Positions 8,931 through 17,463 are shown, numbered from the stretch's first letter. The stretch: DNA of 64,000 nt from JBNAGF01 sp049801055 (GCF_049801055.1 NZ_JBNAGF010000007.1:124001-188000), one strand, 5' to 3'. Notes: generated by a model not told the origin, from the sequence alone. Program-made: numbers and translations.

Positions 8931-8996
8931 GGTTTCAGCCTTTCGATTTCAGAGGCATCCCGGTCCGTCACGCGAAGCGCAGGATGTAGAATGTCA
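8931..8996 (-). pseudogene. Remnant of a nirH 3' end
   Basis: Read on the minus strand, this stretch matches the last codons of the intact nirH at 14017-14080, including the CGCATCCTG-like, ACCGGG-TGC and GCCTCTGAAA-CGAAAG blocks and the GACTGAAACC-like linker into the nirJ ATG. It has mismatches and a shifted frame, so it no longer codes for a nirH end. Together with the nirJ-like start at 8930 it preserves the nirH-nirJ gene junction, which shows that this segment once belonged to a second nir operon copy or received DNA from one. Confidence 0.6.
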
Positions 8997-9058
8997 TGGC
9001 CCCGGCAGACAGTTTCCGAAGGCAGCCCGAGTCTGGCATTGGCGAGACCGCGCGTTCC

Positions 9059-9072
9059 TTGACTTTCGTTAA
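9059..9072 (+). promoter_or_regulatory. Fnr/Dnr-type box before nnrS
   Basis: TTGACTTTCGTTAA, a near match to the TTGAC-N4-GTCAA palindrome bound by Dnr/NnrR regulators. Its centre lies 111 bases before the nnrS ATG and about 135 bases before the divergent 64-residue ORF, so it could serve either direction. The same 14-mer occurs before nirE. Confidence 0.75.
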
Positions 9073-9176
9073 GGAGGAGGGCTGCGGCTCAGCATAGCAC
9101 AGAAAGAACAAAGAACTGGGGCACTTGAACAAGAGCGGCCCGCCGGAGCCCCGTCCGCGCGGACAGGAGACACACC

Positions 9177-10400
9177 ATGGCCGACATTCCCCGCGCGAAT
9201 GTAACACCTCCGGGCGCGGATCAGAAGATGTTCGCCCGTCTGTTCACCGAAGGGTTCCGCGTGTTTTTTCTGTCAGCAGGTCTGTTCGGGCTGTTTGCCG
9301 GAGCGATCTGGACATTGAGGCTGGCCGGGGTCGGCAATGGGCCGGAACTGGCGCAGTCGCCCGTGGGTTGGCACGCACATGAGATGATCTTCGGCTATGC
9401 TACGGCGGCGATCGGAGGGTTCTTTCTGACCGCTGTTCCGAACTGGACCGGAACGCCCGGCGCGAGGCGAGGGTTTCTAATGCTGTCCGCGGGCCTGTGG
9501 TTGAGCGGGCGGCTGGCCATCTGGTATAGCGGTGTATTGCCGCCGGTTTTGGTCGCAGTTCTGGATCTGGCCTTCTTACCGGTTCTGGCGGCAAAGATCC
9601 TGAGCCAGCTTGTCAAACGTCCAAAACCGCAGAACGTGATGTTTCTGCTGTTCCTGTCCTATCTCTGGGCTGCCAATCTGCTGGTGCATCTGGAGTGGAC
9701 CGGTGCGACGCTAAGCACCGCAGAGACCGGTCTGCGCGCCGGACTGATCACGATCTGCGCTCTGATTTCGATCTTGGGTGGCCGTGTGACGCCCGCCTTC
9801 ACTCGAAATGCGATGAAACGGGCGGGGGTGTCTGAAGAACGCTGGCCGCAAAACACCAAGCCCGTTGACAGGATGGCTCTCGGTCTGGCGGTCCTCGTGC
9901 CGCTTCTGGTTCTTGTCGGTGTGCCGGGCGTCATCGCAGGTCCCGTGGCACTCCTTTTCGGCTTCGTCCAATTCGCCCGGTTGTCCCGCTGGGGCGGCAG
10001 GTGGTGTCTGAACCAACCAATCCTCTGGTCACTGCACTTGTCGCTGGCGATGCTGGGATTGGGTCTTGTGCTCTGGGGACTGGCGGGTATCGGGATCGGG
10101 GGCGAAGTAGCCGGACTGCATGTGCTGGGTATCGGTGCGGTGGGCGGCATGACCCTGGCGGTTATGAGCCGCGCGGCGCTAGGGCATTCCGGCCGCCCGC
10201 TGATCGCGCCGCGTCCGATGGCGCTGGGCTATGCCATGATCGCAATGGCGGCGCTCATGCGCTGGGTCGGTGGTGCCCTTCCGGCGCTGTATCAACCGGC
10301 AACAGTGGCCAGCGGCCTGTTCTGGTGCGGCTCCTTCATGCTGTTTCTCTTCGCAATCTGGCCCGCTCTGACCGGGCCGCGAGTGGGTGCCGCAACCTGA
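9177..10400 (+). CDS. nnrS: NnrS family heme- and copper-containing membrane protein
   Basis: 407 residues with about 12 hydrophobic helices, as expected for NnrS. Family landmarks are the FRVFFLSAGLFGLFAGAIW first helix, the WHAHEMIFGYATAAIGGFFLTAVPNW block (about 63-90) with its conserved His pair, and GRVTPAFTRNAM (about 200), as well as RAALGHSGRPL near residue 330. NnrS proteins relieve nitrosative stress and often accompany NO reductase clusters; their biochemical activity is not settled. The start at 9177 follows a GACAGGAGA ribosome site. The gene is controlled by its own Dnr-type box. Immediately downstream lies a decayed nor operon start. Confidence 0.92.
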   Translation: MADIPRANVTPPGADQKMFARLFTEGFRVFFLSAGLFGLFAGAIWTLRLAGVGNGPELAQSPVGWHAHEMIFGYATAAIGGFFLTAVPNWTGTPGARRGFLMLSAGLWLSGRLAIWYSGVLPPVLVAVLDLAFLPVLAAKILSQLVKRPKPQNVMFLLFLSYLWAANLLVHLEWTGATLSTAETGLRAGLITICALISILGGRVTPAFTRNAMKRAGVSEERWPQNTKPVDRMALGLAVLVPLLVLVGVPGVIAGPVALLFGFVQFARLSRWGGRWCLNQPILWSLHLSLAMLGLGLVLWGLAGIGIGGEVAGLHVLGIGAVGGMTLAVMSRAALGHSGRPLIAPRPMALGYAMIAMAALMRWVGGALPALYQPATVASGLFWCGSFMLFLFAIWPALTGPRVGAAT

Positions 10401-10471
10401 CACGAGACGGGACATGACGGCTGTTGATCCTCCGTTCGAACCCAACTCGGACCGCACTTTCCGGTCAATCG

Positions 10472-10877
10472 TTGACTTTGGCTTAGGCATCCTTTGGGCG
10501 ACGCCGCGAAGTTTCTGTCCATCCTCAAAGCTGCGCCAAGAGTAGTACGATGCGTGAAGTCCTGACCAAATGCACGGCCAGCACCATTTTCAGGGCGGTC
10601 ACTGCGCCTCATTTCCGCCGTGTCAATGCTGCGCAAAGAGGTCATTGAACCCGGAGCAGCAGCGACTCTGGCGGAGTGATGAAGATGGACGGTTCAATGA
10701 AACTGAAGACAGCGGTAGCTGCTGTCGCCTTCAAACATTGCGCAGGGCGGCGAATGCGATGTCGTCGCCACCGCGGCTGCAACCAATCTGCCGGTTCTGC
10801 TGAAAGAGCCGACAAGATGCTCAGACCTCGTTTCATCGCATATAGGGCCGCGCGGCTCGGCCAGCTTTGCTCCTGAT
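10472..10877 (+). pseudogene. Decayed nor operon copy (promoter, norC start, norB end, norQ start)
   Basis: This stretch lines up with the intact nor operon. 10472-10620 matches the nor promoter box, leader and first 18 or so norC codons (22876-23000; compare GATGCGTGAAGTCCTGACC with GATGCGCGAAGTCATGACC). From about 10628 the match jumps to the last norB codons (24736 onwards: GCGCAAAGAGGTCATTGAAC is identical), runs through the norB/norQ overlap (GTGATGAAGATGGACGGTTC identical) and about 45 norQ codons. An internal deletion has removed nearly all of norCB, and frameshifts have broken norQ. It is a dead copy left by duplication or by recombination between two nor clusters. Confidence 0.85.
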
Positions 10878-11173
10878 CCCCTCGCAAAACTTGTTCATGC
10901 TCACTTTACGACCTGCGTCACCCTATTGCCGTGATACCGCATTGGCGGTGAGAAGCCCGCAGGCTAAGCCGCTGATACTATACGGTTTCCGAGAAATTTT
11001 TCCTGCCGCCGCCTCACTGGTGAATACCCGGTTTGCGGTTCCACCGGCACGGTTCGCCAGTCAAAGCCGTTGAAACCTAACACCCGACAGGTTCATCCGC
11101 GTAAATCCGTTCTCTTGCAACGGTTTGATCGCCGACAGGAAAACAGATCTTCTTGCAGACATGCCTTCGGGAT
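10878..11173. other. Intergenic stretch after the nor remnant, no gene seen
   Basis: About 300 bases between the end of recognisable norQ similarity and the nirN stop codon. No reading frame here has a ribosome site or a recognisable product. It may hold further decayed sequence of the second nor cluster, but I could not align it to norQ, norD or any other gene in the window. Confidence 0.4.
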
Positions 11174-12721
11174 TCAGTGGCTGGTCCCTTCAGAGAAGGT
11201 GATTTTGTTCCAGACATTATATTTTCCGGACGGTTTGCGCATCGGCAGGCGCTTGACTTCTTCCAACGTGGCTGCATCGTAGACAATGACAGCACCATCA
11301 TCTTCCCAGATCGAAACCAGCGCGTGTTTGCCGTCACGGGTGAATTCCACATGCGCCACGGTCGCGCCCGGCTCAGGACGCAGGGTGCGTACGATCTCGA
11401 GGCTCTGCTTGTCGATCACATGCATGGCGTCCTTGTTGGGGCCAAAGAACACGTCGGCCCAGACATACGGCGAGTTTTCATGGCTGCGCATGAAAAATCC
11501 TGGCCCCTCGGTCTTGATCCGCTTGACGGTGTCCCAGCTTTCCATGTCGATCACCGAAATCACGCCATCCTTCAGATGCGGTGTGGCCATCACCGTGCTG
11601 TCCCCATGTTTCCAGGTGATGCCCGAGCCCAGATGCGGCATGCCCGGCAGGTCGAGATCCGAGACCTTCTGCCCGATCACCAGGTCAATGACCTGACCAC
11701 CATCGCCCTTGCGCGAGGCGCCCATGACGTATTCATAGCTCTGATCAAAGAAGAAATCGTCGAGGTAGTCCGGCGTGGTGATCCGACGGATCGGGAAGTC
11801 GGTGTCCTGAGGCACGGGGCCTTCGATCTTCCAGTCATGGGCCAGCCCGCCTGCAAATATGTTCATGTCCGGAAATTTGGCGTAAGAGACTTCCCAGATC
11901 TCGGGCACGTCCTTGAGCGCCAACACAAAGCTCTGCCGGGGCGGCGCCTGATAGACTGCGCTGACGCGGCTGGGGGTGCCGTCCTTGCCCTTGATCTCAT
12001 GCACTTCGGCCACCGACAGGTCTTCGGTGGACAGGATGGTGAGCGTATTGGGCAGGTAATTGGCCACGGCCAGCCATTTTCCATCACCGGACATGGCGAT
12101 GTTGCGGCTGTTCAGGCCCGCGCGCACCCGGCCCACCTGTTTCAGCGACCAGATGTCGTATTTCTGCACCCAGCCGTCGCGCGACATGATGAAGACGAAC
12201 CGCCCCTGAGGGTCGAATTTCGGCCCGCCATGCACGGCAAAGGGGGTTTCGAACCGATCCAGCACCTCGAAGGTGTCACCATCCAGAACCGAGACGTGGT
12301 GATCGCCGGTTTCCACCGCCAGTGTGATGTTCATCGGGTCGCTGTCCCAGATGGGTGCGTCGGCGGCCACATAATCCTCGTCCAGTGTGCGGCTGGCGAT
12401 GATGTCGGCCTCGCCCCAGTCCGGCACCGTTTCCAGTGGTGATTTCAGCCAGCCGGCCAGTTCCTCGATGCGCAGCGGATCCAGCTCCGCCTCAAAGCCC
12501 GGCATCTGGGTGGCCACCCGCCCTTCGGCGATCACCGCCGCAATCCGCGGCCCGCGCATGCGCTTGAGGGTCTCGGGGATCAGCGCCGGACCCACCCCGC
12601 CAAGCCGGGCTTCGCCGTGGCAGTCGGCACAGAGGTCGGCATAGTCCGCCGCCGGGTCCGCCTTTGCGTTTGTCGCCAGAGCCGCGAGCGCCAGCATGCT
12701 CACCGCCGCCCCCCATTTCAT
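11174..12721 (-). CDS. nirN: NirN, c-type cytochrome with a heme d1 binding domain
   Basis: 515 residues from the ATG at 12721. A signal peptide (MKWGAAVSMLALAALATNAKA) is followed by one c-heme site CADCH (31-35) and an eight-bladed d1-type propeller that runs to the end (MNITLAVETGDHHVSVLDGD, later SRDGWVQKYDIWSLKQVGRV). NirN is a NirS paralogue in the periplasm that takes dihydro-heme d1 from NirF, oxidises it to heme d1 and hands it to NirS. It is the last gene of the nirECFDLGHJN operon. An upstream ATG at 12823 with a GGGGGA site would add 34 residues and overlap nirJ by 26 bases. I prefer 12721 because it gives a typical signal peptide. Confidence 0.9.
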   Translation of the reverse strand: MKWGAAVSMLALAALATNAKADPAADYADLCADCHGEARLGGVGPALIPETLKRMRGPRIAAVIAEGRVATQMPGFEAELDPLRIEELAGWLKSPLETVPDWGEADIIASRTLDEDYVAADAPIWDSDPMNITLAVETGDHHVSVLDGDTFEVLDRFETPFAVHGGPKFDPQGRFVFIMSRDGWVQKYDIWSLKQVGRVRAGLNSRNIAMSGDGKWLAVANYLPNTLTILSTEDLSVAEVHEIKGKDGTPSRVSAVYQAPPRQSFVLALKDVPEIWEVSYAKFPDMNIFAGGLAHDWKIEGPVPQDTDFPIRRITTPDYLDDFFFDQSYEYVMGASRKGDGGQVIDLVIGQKVSDLDLPGMPHLGSGITWKHGDSTVMATPHLKDGVISVIDMESWDTVKRIKTEGPGFFMRSHENSPYVWADVFFGPNKDAMHVIDKQSLEIVRTLRPEPGATVAHVEFTRDGKHALVSIWEDDGAVIVYDAATLEEVKRLPMRKPSGKYNVWNKITFSEGTSH

Positions 12722-12757
12722 TTTTTCCAAAATACTCCCGCCGGAGGCTCCCGAAGG
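12722..12757 (-). repeat. Short repeat-like leader before nirN
   Basis: Just upstream of the chosen nirN ATG the minus strand reads TCGGGAGCCTCCGGCGGGAG, then TATTTTGGAAAAA. I recall very similar GC-rich leaders followed by TATTTTTGGAAA before many unrelated genes in Rhodobacteraceae. If it is that repeat, it supports translation starting at 12721 and not upstream of it. Only one copy is seen in this window. Confidence 0.4.
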
Positions 12758-12797
12758 CGCGGATAGCGCAACGCTGGCGGTTCCTGCGTTGTATTTC

Positions 12798-14012
12798 TCA
12801 GTAAAACCGATGTGCCGGATCATGTGATTTCCCCCGGAATGGTGTGACGGTGAGGCGGTCGGCCTCATCCACGCCAATTTCTTCATTGCTCAGGTAACAG
12901 GCCGGATCTTCGGCCCATGGGTCCCCGGTCAGTTGCAGCGCCCGGATACGAGTGTTGCCGCCGCAGACGTCCTTGAGTTTGCAGGCCCCGCAGCGGCCCT
13001 TGAGCGGGCGCGGGCGGGTGCGCAGCATGGCGAGCATCTTGTCCTCGCCGGTCCAGAGCTCGGAGAACGGCGTCTGTTTCACGTTCCCGATGGTGTAATC
13101 GGACCAGTAGGTGTCGGGATGCACGCGGCCGAGATTGTCGATGTTGGCGACCCCCAGCCCACTGGAATTGCCGCCCCAGGCGCTCAGGTGATCGCGCACA
13201 TGGGCGACCCTGTCGGCATCGAAGCGGTCCTGCGCCCATTGCAGGAAATAGCCCGCATCGGCGTCGTTGTTGCCGGTCACGATATCCAGTGGATTGCCGC
13301 CCGATGCCGCCTCCCAGGCGCGGTCAAGCAGCAGGTCCAGCCCCCAGCGGGTGCGGGCATGTTCGGCGTCCTCGCCGCGGTTCTTGTCGCCGCGACCGGC
13401 ATAGACCAGGTGGCTGAGGTAGAACTTGTCCACCCCTTCGTCGTCGCAGAGTTTCAGCAGGTCCGGCAGGTGGTGCTTGGTGCCCTCGGTCAGGCAGAAC
13501 CGCAGCCCGACCTTGATGCCGCGTTTTTTGCATTCGCGAACCCCGCGCAGCGCATCGGCGAAAGCGCCGTCTACGCCGCGGAACCAATCATTGGTCTCGC
13601 CGATCCCGTCCAGAGATATTCCGACATAGCTGAATCCCACCTCGGCAATCCGATCGGCAACCTCGCCGTGGATCTTTGTGCCGTTGGTGGACAAGGCCAG
13701 CATGGGCACCAGCGTTCGGGCGCGGTTGGCGATCTCGAAGAAATCGAACCGGTCGAGAGGTTCCCCACCCGAGAGGATCAGGGCCGGGACGCGAAACTGG
13801 CCCAGATCCTCAAGGGTTGTCATGGCTTGCTCATTGCTGAGCTCGCCGGGGAAGGCCACATCCGCCGAAACGGTGTAGCAATGGCGGCATTTCAGGTTGC
13901 AGCGCCGGGTCAGGTTCCAGATCACCACCGGTTTCACGGGGCCGGAGCCGCGGCGGTGGCGCACCGGGGTCGGATCGACCAGCTGGTGCATGTATTCGGT
14001 GAGGCGGAACAT
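12798..14012 (-). CDS. nirJ: NirJ, radical SAM heme d1 biosynthesis enzyme
   Basis: 404 residues. The radical SAM cluster motif is RRCNLKCRHCYTV (C-x3-C-x2-C, about residues 37-44), followed by LILSGGEPL. The C-terminal SPASM-type Cys motif CGACKLKDVCGG (about 351-362) binds an auxiliary Fe-S cluster. NirJ removes the propionate side chains of didecarboxysiroheme and puts in the two oxo groups on the way to heme d1, in the cytosol. The ATG is 4 bases after the nirH stop. The C-terminal end overlaps a possible early start of nirN. It lies in the conserved G-H-J-N order of Paracoccus-type clusters. Confidence 0.95.
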   Translation of the reverse strand: MFRLTEYMHQLVDPTPVRHRRGSGPVKPVVIWNLTRRCNLKCRHCYTVSADVAFPGELSNEQAMTTLEDLGQFRVPALILSGGEPLDRFDFFEIANRARTLVPMLALSTNGTKIHGEVADRIAEVGFSYVGISLDGIGETNDWFRGVDGAFADALRGVRECKKRGIKVGLRFCLTEGTKHHLPDLLKLCDDEGVDKFYLSHLVYAGRGDKNRGEDAEHARTRWGLDLLLDRAWEAASGGNPLDIVTGNNDADAGYFLQWAQDRFDADRVAHVRDHLSAWGGNSSGLGVANIDNLGRVHPDTYWSDYTIGNVKQTPFSELWTGEDKMLAMLRTRPRPLKGRCGACKLKDVCGGNTRIRALQLTGDPWAEDPACYLSNEEIGVDEADRLTVTPFRGKSHDPAHRFY

Positions 14013-14016
14013 GGTT

Positions 14017-14502
14017 TCAGTCTTTCTGTTTCAGGCGCAGCCCGGTCTTTTTCAGGATGCGCGTCGAATAGAGAATATCGCTGCCGGAACAGGCCGCACC
14101 CAGGAGGTCGGCGATCTGGGCGCGCTTGGCCTCGACCTCGTTGCGGTCCGAGCCATGCACCATGGCAAACAGGTTATAGGGCCAGTCGGGCAGGGCACGC
14201 GGGCGTTCGTAGCAATGGGTGACAAAGGGCAGGGCGCCGATTTGTGCGCCCAGTTCGGCGATGCGCGAGTCCTCCACATCCCAGACGGTCATGCCGTTGG
14301 AAGTCATACCCAACTTGTAGTGATTGGGCGCAGCGGCGATCCGGCGGATCACACCGCTTCCCTTCATCGCCGCGATGCGCTCCATTACCTGATCCTCGCT
14401 CAGGCCTACCTCTTCTGCCACGGCGGCAAAGGGGGCGGGCACCAGCGGCAATCCGCCCTGAAGGGCGGTGATGATGCTGCGGTCTGTGGCGTCCAGTGTC
14501 AT
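14017..14502 (-). CDS. nirH: NirH, siroheme decarboxylase subunit
   Basis: 161 residues with an AsnC/Lrp-like fold: N-terminal winged helix (TDRSIITALQGGLPL, then VAEEVGLSEDQVMERIAAMK) and a C-terminal RAM-like half with CYERPRALPDWPYNLFAMVHG. NirD, L, G and H are homologous proteins that together decarboxylate siroheme to 12,18-didecarboxysiroheme. They are not transcription factors despite the fold. Its ATG overlaps the nirG stop by 4 bases (ATGA), so translation is coupled. It was identified as nirH by its place just before nirJ. Its 3' end was also the source of, or shares ancestry with, the remnant at 8931-8996. Confidence 0.9.
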   Translation of the reverse strand: MTLDATDRSIITALQGGLPLVPAPFAAVAEEVGLSEDQVMERIAAMKGSGVIRRIAAAPNHYKLGMTSNGMTVWDVEDSRIAELGAQIGALPFVTHCYERPRALPDWPYNLFAMVHGSDRNEVEAKRAQIADLLGAACSGSDILYSTRILKKTGLRLKQKD

Positions 14503-14951
14503 GCGGCAACCCGAAATCCGATGAAGAATTCCTGCAATTTGGGAAATTGAAGCACCTTGTGCCCGGTTTCCCGTTCGATGGAGTCAGCGGCGACCTGGAT
14601 TCCCTCGGGCGTTTCGGTTGCCAGAACGAACCACATGTTCAGCCGGTGACTGCGTTCATAATTATGCGCCACTTCTGCATGTTCATTGACTTTGGTCATG
14701 ATCGCTTCGAATTGGTGCTCCGGAACCGCCATCGCGCAAAGGCAAAACGCCCCACCCATCGCAGCAGCGTCGAAGAAAGGGCCAAAGCGGGTGATCACCC
14801 GGTCCGAGTTCATCTTCTGCAACCGTTCCAGCAGGTCATTTTCGGAAATCCCAATTTCTTCGGCCACGGCAGCATAGGGATGCGAAGTCAAGGGCAGGTC
14901 GTCCTGCATTCGATTCAGGATTGCGCGATCGGTTGCATCCAGCGGGCTCAT
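14499..14951 (-). CDS. nirG: NirG, siroheme decarboxylase subunit
   Basis: 150 residues from the ATG at 14951, which overlaps the nirDL stop as ATGA. The frame is open upstream but runs inside nirDL, so a longer start is unlikely. AsnC-like helix-turn-helix half (TDRAILNRMQDDLPLTSHPY, GISENDLLERLQKM) and a ligand-binding half with NYERSHRLNMWFVLATETPE, where the His/Tyr region corresponds to the substrate pocket of the siroheme decarboxylase family. It works with NirDL and NirH in heme d1 synthesis in the cytosol. The order DL-G-H matches Paracoccus and Pseudomonas. Confidence 0.9.
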   Translation of the reverse strand: MSPLDATDRAILNRMQDDLPLTSHPYAAVAEEIGISENDLLERLQKMNSDRVITRFGPFFDAAAMGGAFCLCAMAVPEHQFEAIMTKVNEHAEVAHNYERSHRLNMWFVLATETPEGIQVAADSIERETGHKVLQFPKLQEFFIGFRVAA

Positions 14952-15937
14952 GCGGCCACCTCCTTCGCTTGAATCAATGCGCCGGTCTGCTTGAAACAGC
15001 GTGTTGAGAACAGAACCTTGTGCCGCGCCCCGACCAGTTCCGGCAGTTCTGCCGCACCGGAGAGAACCTCGCGCGCCTCCTTGCGAGATCGGGCATGAAT
15101 CATCGAATACAGGCGATAGGGCCAGACACCCTCGACCGGCCGACGTTCGTAGCACAGGGTAACGCCGGGGTGGTCGGCGAGGGCCGGTCCGGCGCGGTCG
15201 ATCTGTTCAGGGGAAAGATCCCACACGACCATGGCATTTGCCGACCACCCCAGAGCCCTGTGCCGAACGATGACGCCGAGGCGCGAGATGATGCCGGCAT
15301 CATGCAGAACACGAACGCGGCTAATCACGTGTTCCTCTTCGCGGTTCACCGATCGGGCCATTGCGGCAAACGGATCTGCCACAAGCGGCAGTCCGGTGCT
15401 CAGAGTTTGCAACAGATCTCGGTCACCATCTTGCATGACTGAACGATCCACCTTGCGGGCGCCCGGTACGCGTCGCGATCTGCCGGACATGCGGAAGCCG
15501 AGATCCACGTTGAACGGGCGCACCAGCCGCAGGTCAAGAACCCGCAACCCAGTCTTGTGACCGATCCGCGACAGCGTGCCATTGACATGTTCGCGATCGG
15601 GCCCGGTGGCCACGAACCACAGGTTCCAGTCGTCTTCGCGCTGGTAATTGTGATTCACACCCGGTTCCGCGTCGATCATCGCGGCGATCTCCTCCAGACG
15701 ATCTTCGGGCGCAGCCACGGCCGCCAGTGTGCTTGCCGACACGGCGCCGGGCGCGATGGTGGCACCCACTCGCGTTATCCGCCCGGCCGCACGCATGCGG
15801 GCAAGCCGGTCGATCACGTCGCCCTCGCTCAGCTCGAGCTTTTCGGCCAGAACCTGAAACGGACGCCCGGTGACGGGAAAATCACGCTGCCAATCGTCCA
15901 GAAGGGCGCGGTCGATGGGATCGGAAATATGGCACAT
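14948..15937 (-). CDS. nirDL: NirDL, fused siroheme decarboxylase
   Basis: 329 residues made of two AsnC-like halves. The first (about 1-150, DPIDRALLDDWQRDFPVTGR to RVLDLRLVRPFNVDLGF) corresponds to NirD and the second (about 170-329, MQDGDRDLLQTLSTGLPLVA to NYRLYSMIHARSR-like and KVLFSTRCFKQTG) to NirL. The two are joined by a short basic linker (SGRSRRVPGARKVDR). Paracoccus and many Rhodobacterales carry this natural fusion, while in Pseudomonas the two are separate. It catalyses two decarboxylations of siroheme. Only 3 bases separate it from nirF. Confidence 0.92.
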   Translation of the reverse strand: MCHISDPIDRALLDDWQRDFPVTGRPFQVLAEKLELSEGDVIDRLARMRAAGRITRVGATIAPGAVSASTLAAVAAPEDRLEEIAAMIDAEPGVNHNYQREDDWNLWFVATGPDREHVNGTLSRIGHKTGLRVLDLRLVRPFNVDLGFRMSGRSRRVPGARKVDRSVMQDGDRDLLQTLSTGLPLVADPFAAMARSVNREEEHVISRVRVLHDAGIISRLGVIVRHRALGWSANAMVVWDLSPEQIDRAGPALADHPGVTLCYERRPVEGVWPYRLYSMIHARSRKEAREVLSGAAELPELVGARHKVLFSTRCFKQTGALIQAKEVAA

Positions 15938-15940
15938 CGC

Positions 15941-17086
15941 TCACAGCCCCGTTCTGTGTGCACGGGCAGTGAAAAAAATGCCGGAGGGGCTGTCCGCATC
16001 TATTTCTCGCAATTTTTCAAATGTTTGCGTGTCGTAGACCATGACTTTGTTGGCGTCGCGGACGCTCAGCCAAACCTCGTGCCCGCGCGGAGTGAATTCC
16101 ATGTGCAGCACGGCCGGGCCGGGTTTGAACTCGTGAATGATTTCCTTGCTGACACTGTCAATCACCTGGATTGTGTCGTTGAGCGGGTGTGCGAAATTCA
16201 CCCAGACCTGCCGCCCGTCGGGCCGCGCCATTGCAAAGACCGGCTGTCCGTGGGTCTTGGTTCGGCCGGTTTCCGAAAGCGTGTCGGCGTCGACCCAGAG
16301 AACCTCGTGATGGCCCACTGCTGGCAGAACGAATTCACCGCCGGTATGCGCCCAGCCTTCCAGATGGGGCATCTTGTAGACAGGCATCTCCTCTTGCCCG
16401 CGGCCATAGTTGGGCAGCACGCGGATCGGTTCCGGGGTTTCTGACCACAGATCCAGCGCGGTCAGCCCGTCTTCACCGAACAGCCCGGTGATATAGGTGC
16501 GGCCATTTGCGGTGATCAGCGCGTCATAGGGGTTCTTACCCATGTCAGCGATTTTGGTGATCTGGGGCTCACCCGTCGAAAAGTCAGCGATCCAGGTCTC
16601 GCCGGTATCCCACATGGTGAACACGAACCGGCCGCCGGGCGCATCAACCAACCCGATCGTCTTGCTGTCGGTCGGGATGTCGGCAACCATCTCCAGTGTG
16701 TCCGCATCGAACACGCGCACGCCGCCGGGTTCGTAGTTCGACACCGCAACGAGCTTTCCGTCATCCGAGATCGCTCCGCCGATAGCGTTACCTGCCTGGA
16801 CGACACGGTTAGCGATTTGCCTTGTCACGATATCGACCTTTGTCAGACCACCATCGCGACCGAACACATATGCAAAGCGTTCATCGGGCGAATAGACCAA
16901 CGAGGCATGGGACAGATCGCCCAACCCTTCGATCCGCGCCAGAGCAGCGCGGTCGGACTGGTCGACCAGCAGGACCGAGCCTTTGGCCCGTTCGATCACC
17001 AACCCCAGATCGCCGGTTGCCGCGGGTTCGGCATGTGCTGCGGTCACCATGAGAGTTGCCGCAAGGCCAAGGACGAGATTTTTCAT
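15941..17086 (-). CDS. nirF: NirF, heme d1 biosynthesis protein
   Basis: 381 residues from the ATG at 17086, giving the signal peptide MKNLVLGLAATLMVTAAHA. Twelve more codons are open upstream, but they lie in nirC and give no signal. The rest is a d1-type propeller without a c-heme domain (SHASLVYSPDERFAYVFGRD, ALITANGRTYITGLFGEDG, VLHMEFTPRGHEVWLSVRD), related to the C-terminal domains of NirS and NirN. NirF acts in the periplasm near the end of heme d1 synthesis and interacts with NirN. The start codon overlaps the nirC stop. Confidence 0.93.
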   Translation of the reverse strand: MKNLVLGLAATLMVTAAHAEPAATGDLGLVIERAKGSVLLVDQSDRAALARIEGLGDLSHASLVYSPDERFAYVFGRDGGLTKVDIVTRQIANRVVQAGNAIGGAISDDGKLVAVSNYEPGGVRVFDADTLEMVADIPTDSKTIGLVDAPGGRFVFTMWDTGETWIADFSTGEPQITKIADMGKNPYDALITANGRTYITGLFGEDGLTALDLWSETPEPIRVLPNYGRGQEEMPVYKMPHLEGWAHTGGEFVLPAVGHHEVLWVDADTLSETGRTKTHGQPVFAMARPDGRQVWVNFAHPLNDTIQVIDSVSKEIIHEFKPGPAVLHMEFTPRGHEVWLSVRDANKVMVYDTQTFEKLREIDADSPSGIFFTARAHRTGL

Positions 17087-17463
17087 TGTGCCTCCAGGTT
17101 CAGAAGGTATCGGGCGATCCATTCGGCCTCGGCGTCACTCATCAGCGGCCGCCAAGGCGGCATGGCGGTGTCGGGAATGCCGTCAAGGATCACCGATTTG
17201 AGCACATCGGGCTCATAATGTGACAGGCTTTCGGGCCGCAGGTCGGGGCCCAGTCCGCCCTTGAGGGACAGCCCGTGACACGAGCCGCAATCCTGATGCA
17301 CAAGGCGTTTCAGGCCGTTGGTATCGAGCGGTTCAGCCGCCAGAGCCGGTGTGGCCGCCGCAACCGCAAATGCAAAGGCAGCGCGGATCGTCCAGCGGGT
17401 CAGATCGGTGCCGCTGGCAGATGCCGATGGTCCCTTGCGGGTGCGGTGGCCGGGGCTATGCAT
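17083..17463 (-). CDS. nirC: NirC, periplasmic c-type cytochrome
   Basis: 126 residues from the ATG at 17463, which overlaps the nirE end by 8 bases. An N-terminal basic stretch precedes a hydrophobic signal (AAFAFAVAAATPALAAEP), so the export signal is unusually long. One c-heme site CGSCH (59-63) and a distal Met in DTAMPPWRPLMSD. NirC is a small monoheme cytochrome that can give electrons to NirS and also takes part in heme d1 maturation. A shorter start would leave out the basic N-terminus, but no better ribosome site is seen. Confidence 0.88.
   Translation of the reverse strand: MHSPGHRTRKGPSASASGTDLTRWTIRAAFAFAVAAATPALAAEPLDTNGLKRLVHQDCGSCHGLSLKGGLGPDLRPESLSHYEPDVLKSVILDGIPDTAMPPWRPLMSDAEAEWIARYLLNLEAQ

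Noticed and set aside
11153..12442. Plus-strand frame opposite nirN, and similar ones opposite nirJ
   Set aside because: The minus-strand proteins match known d1-synthesis families over their full length.
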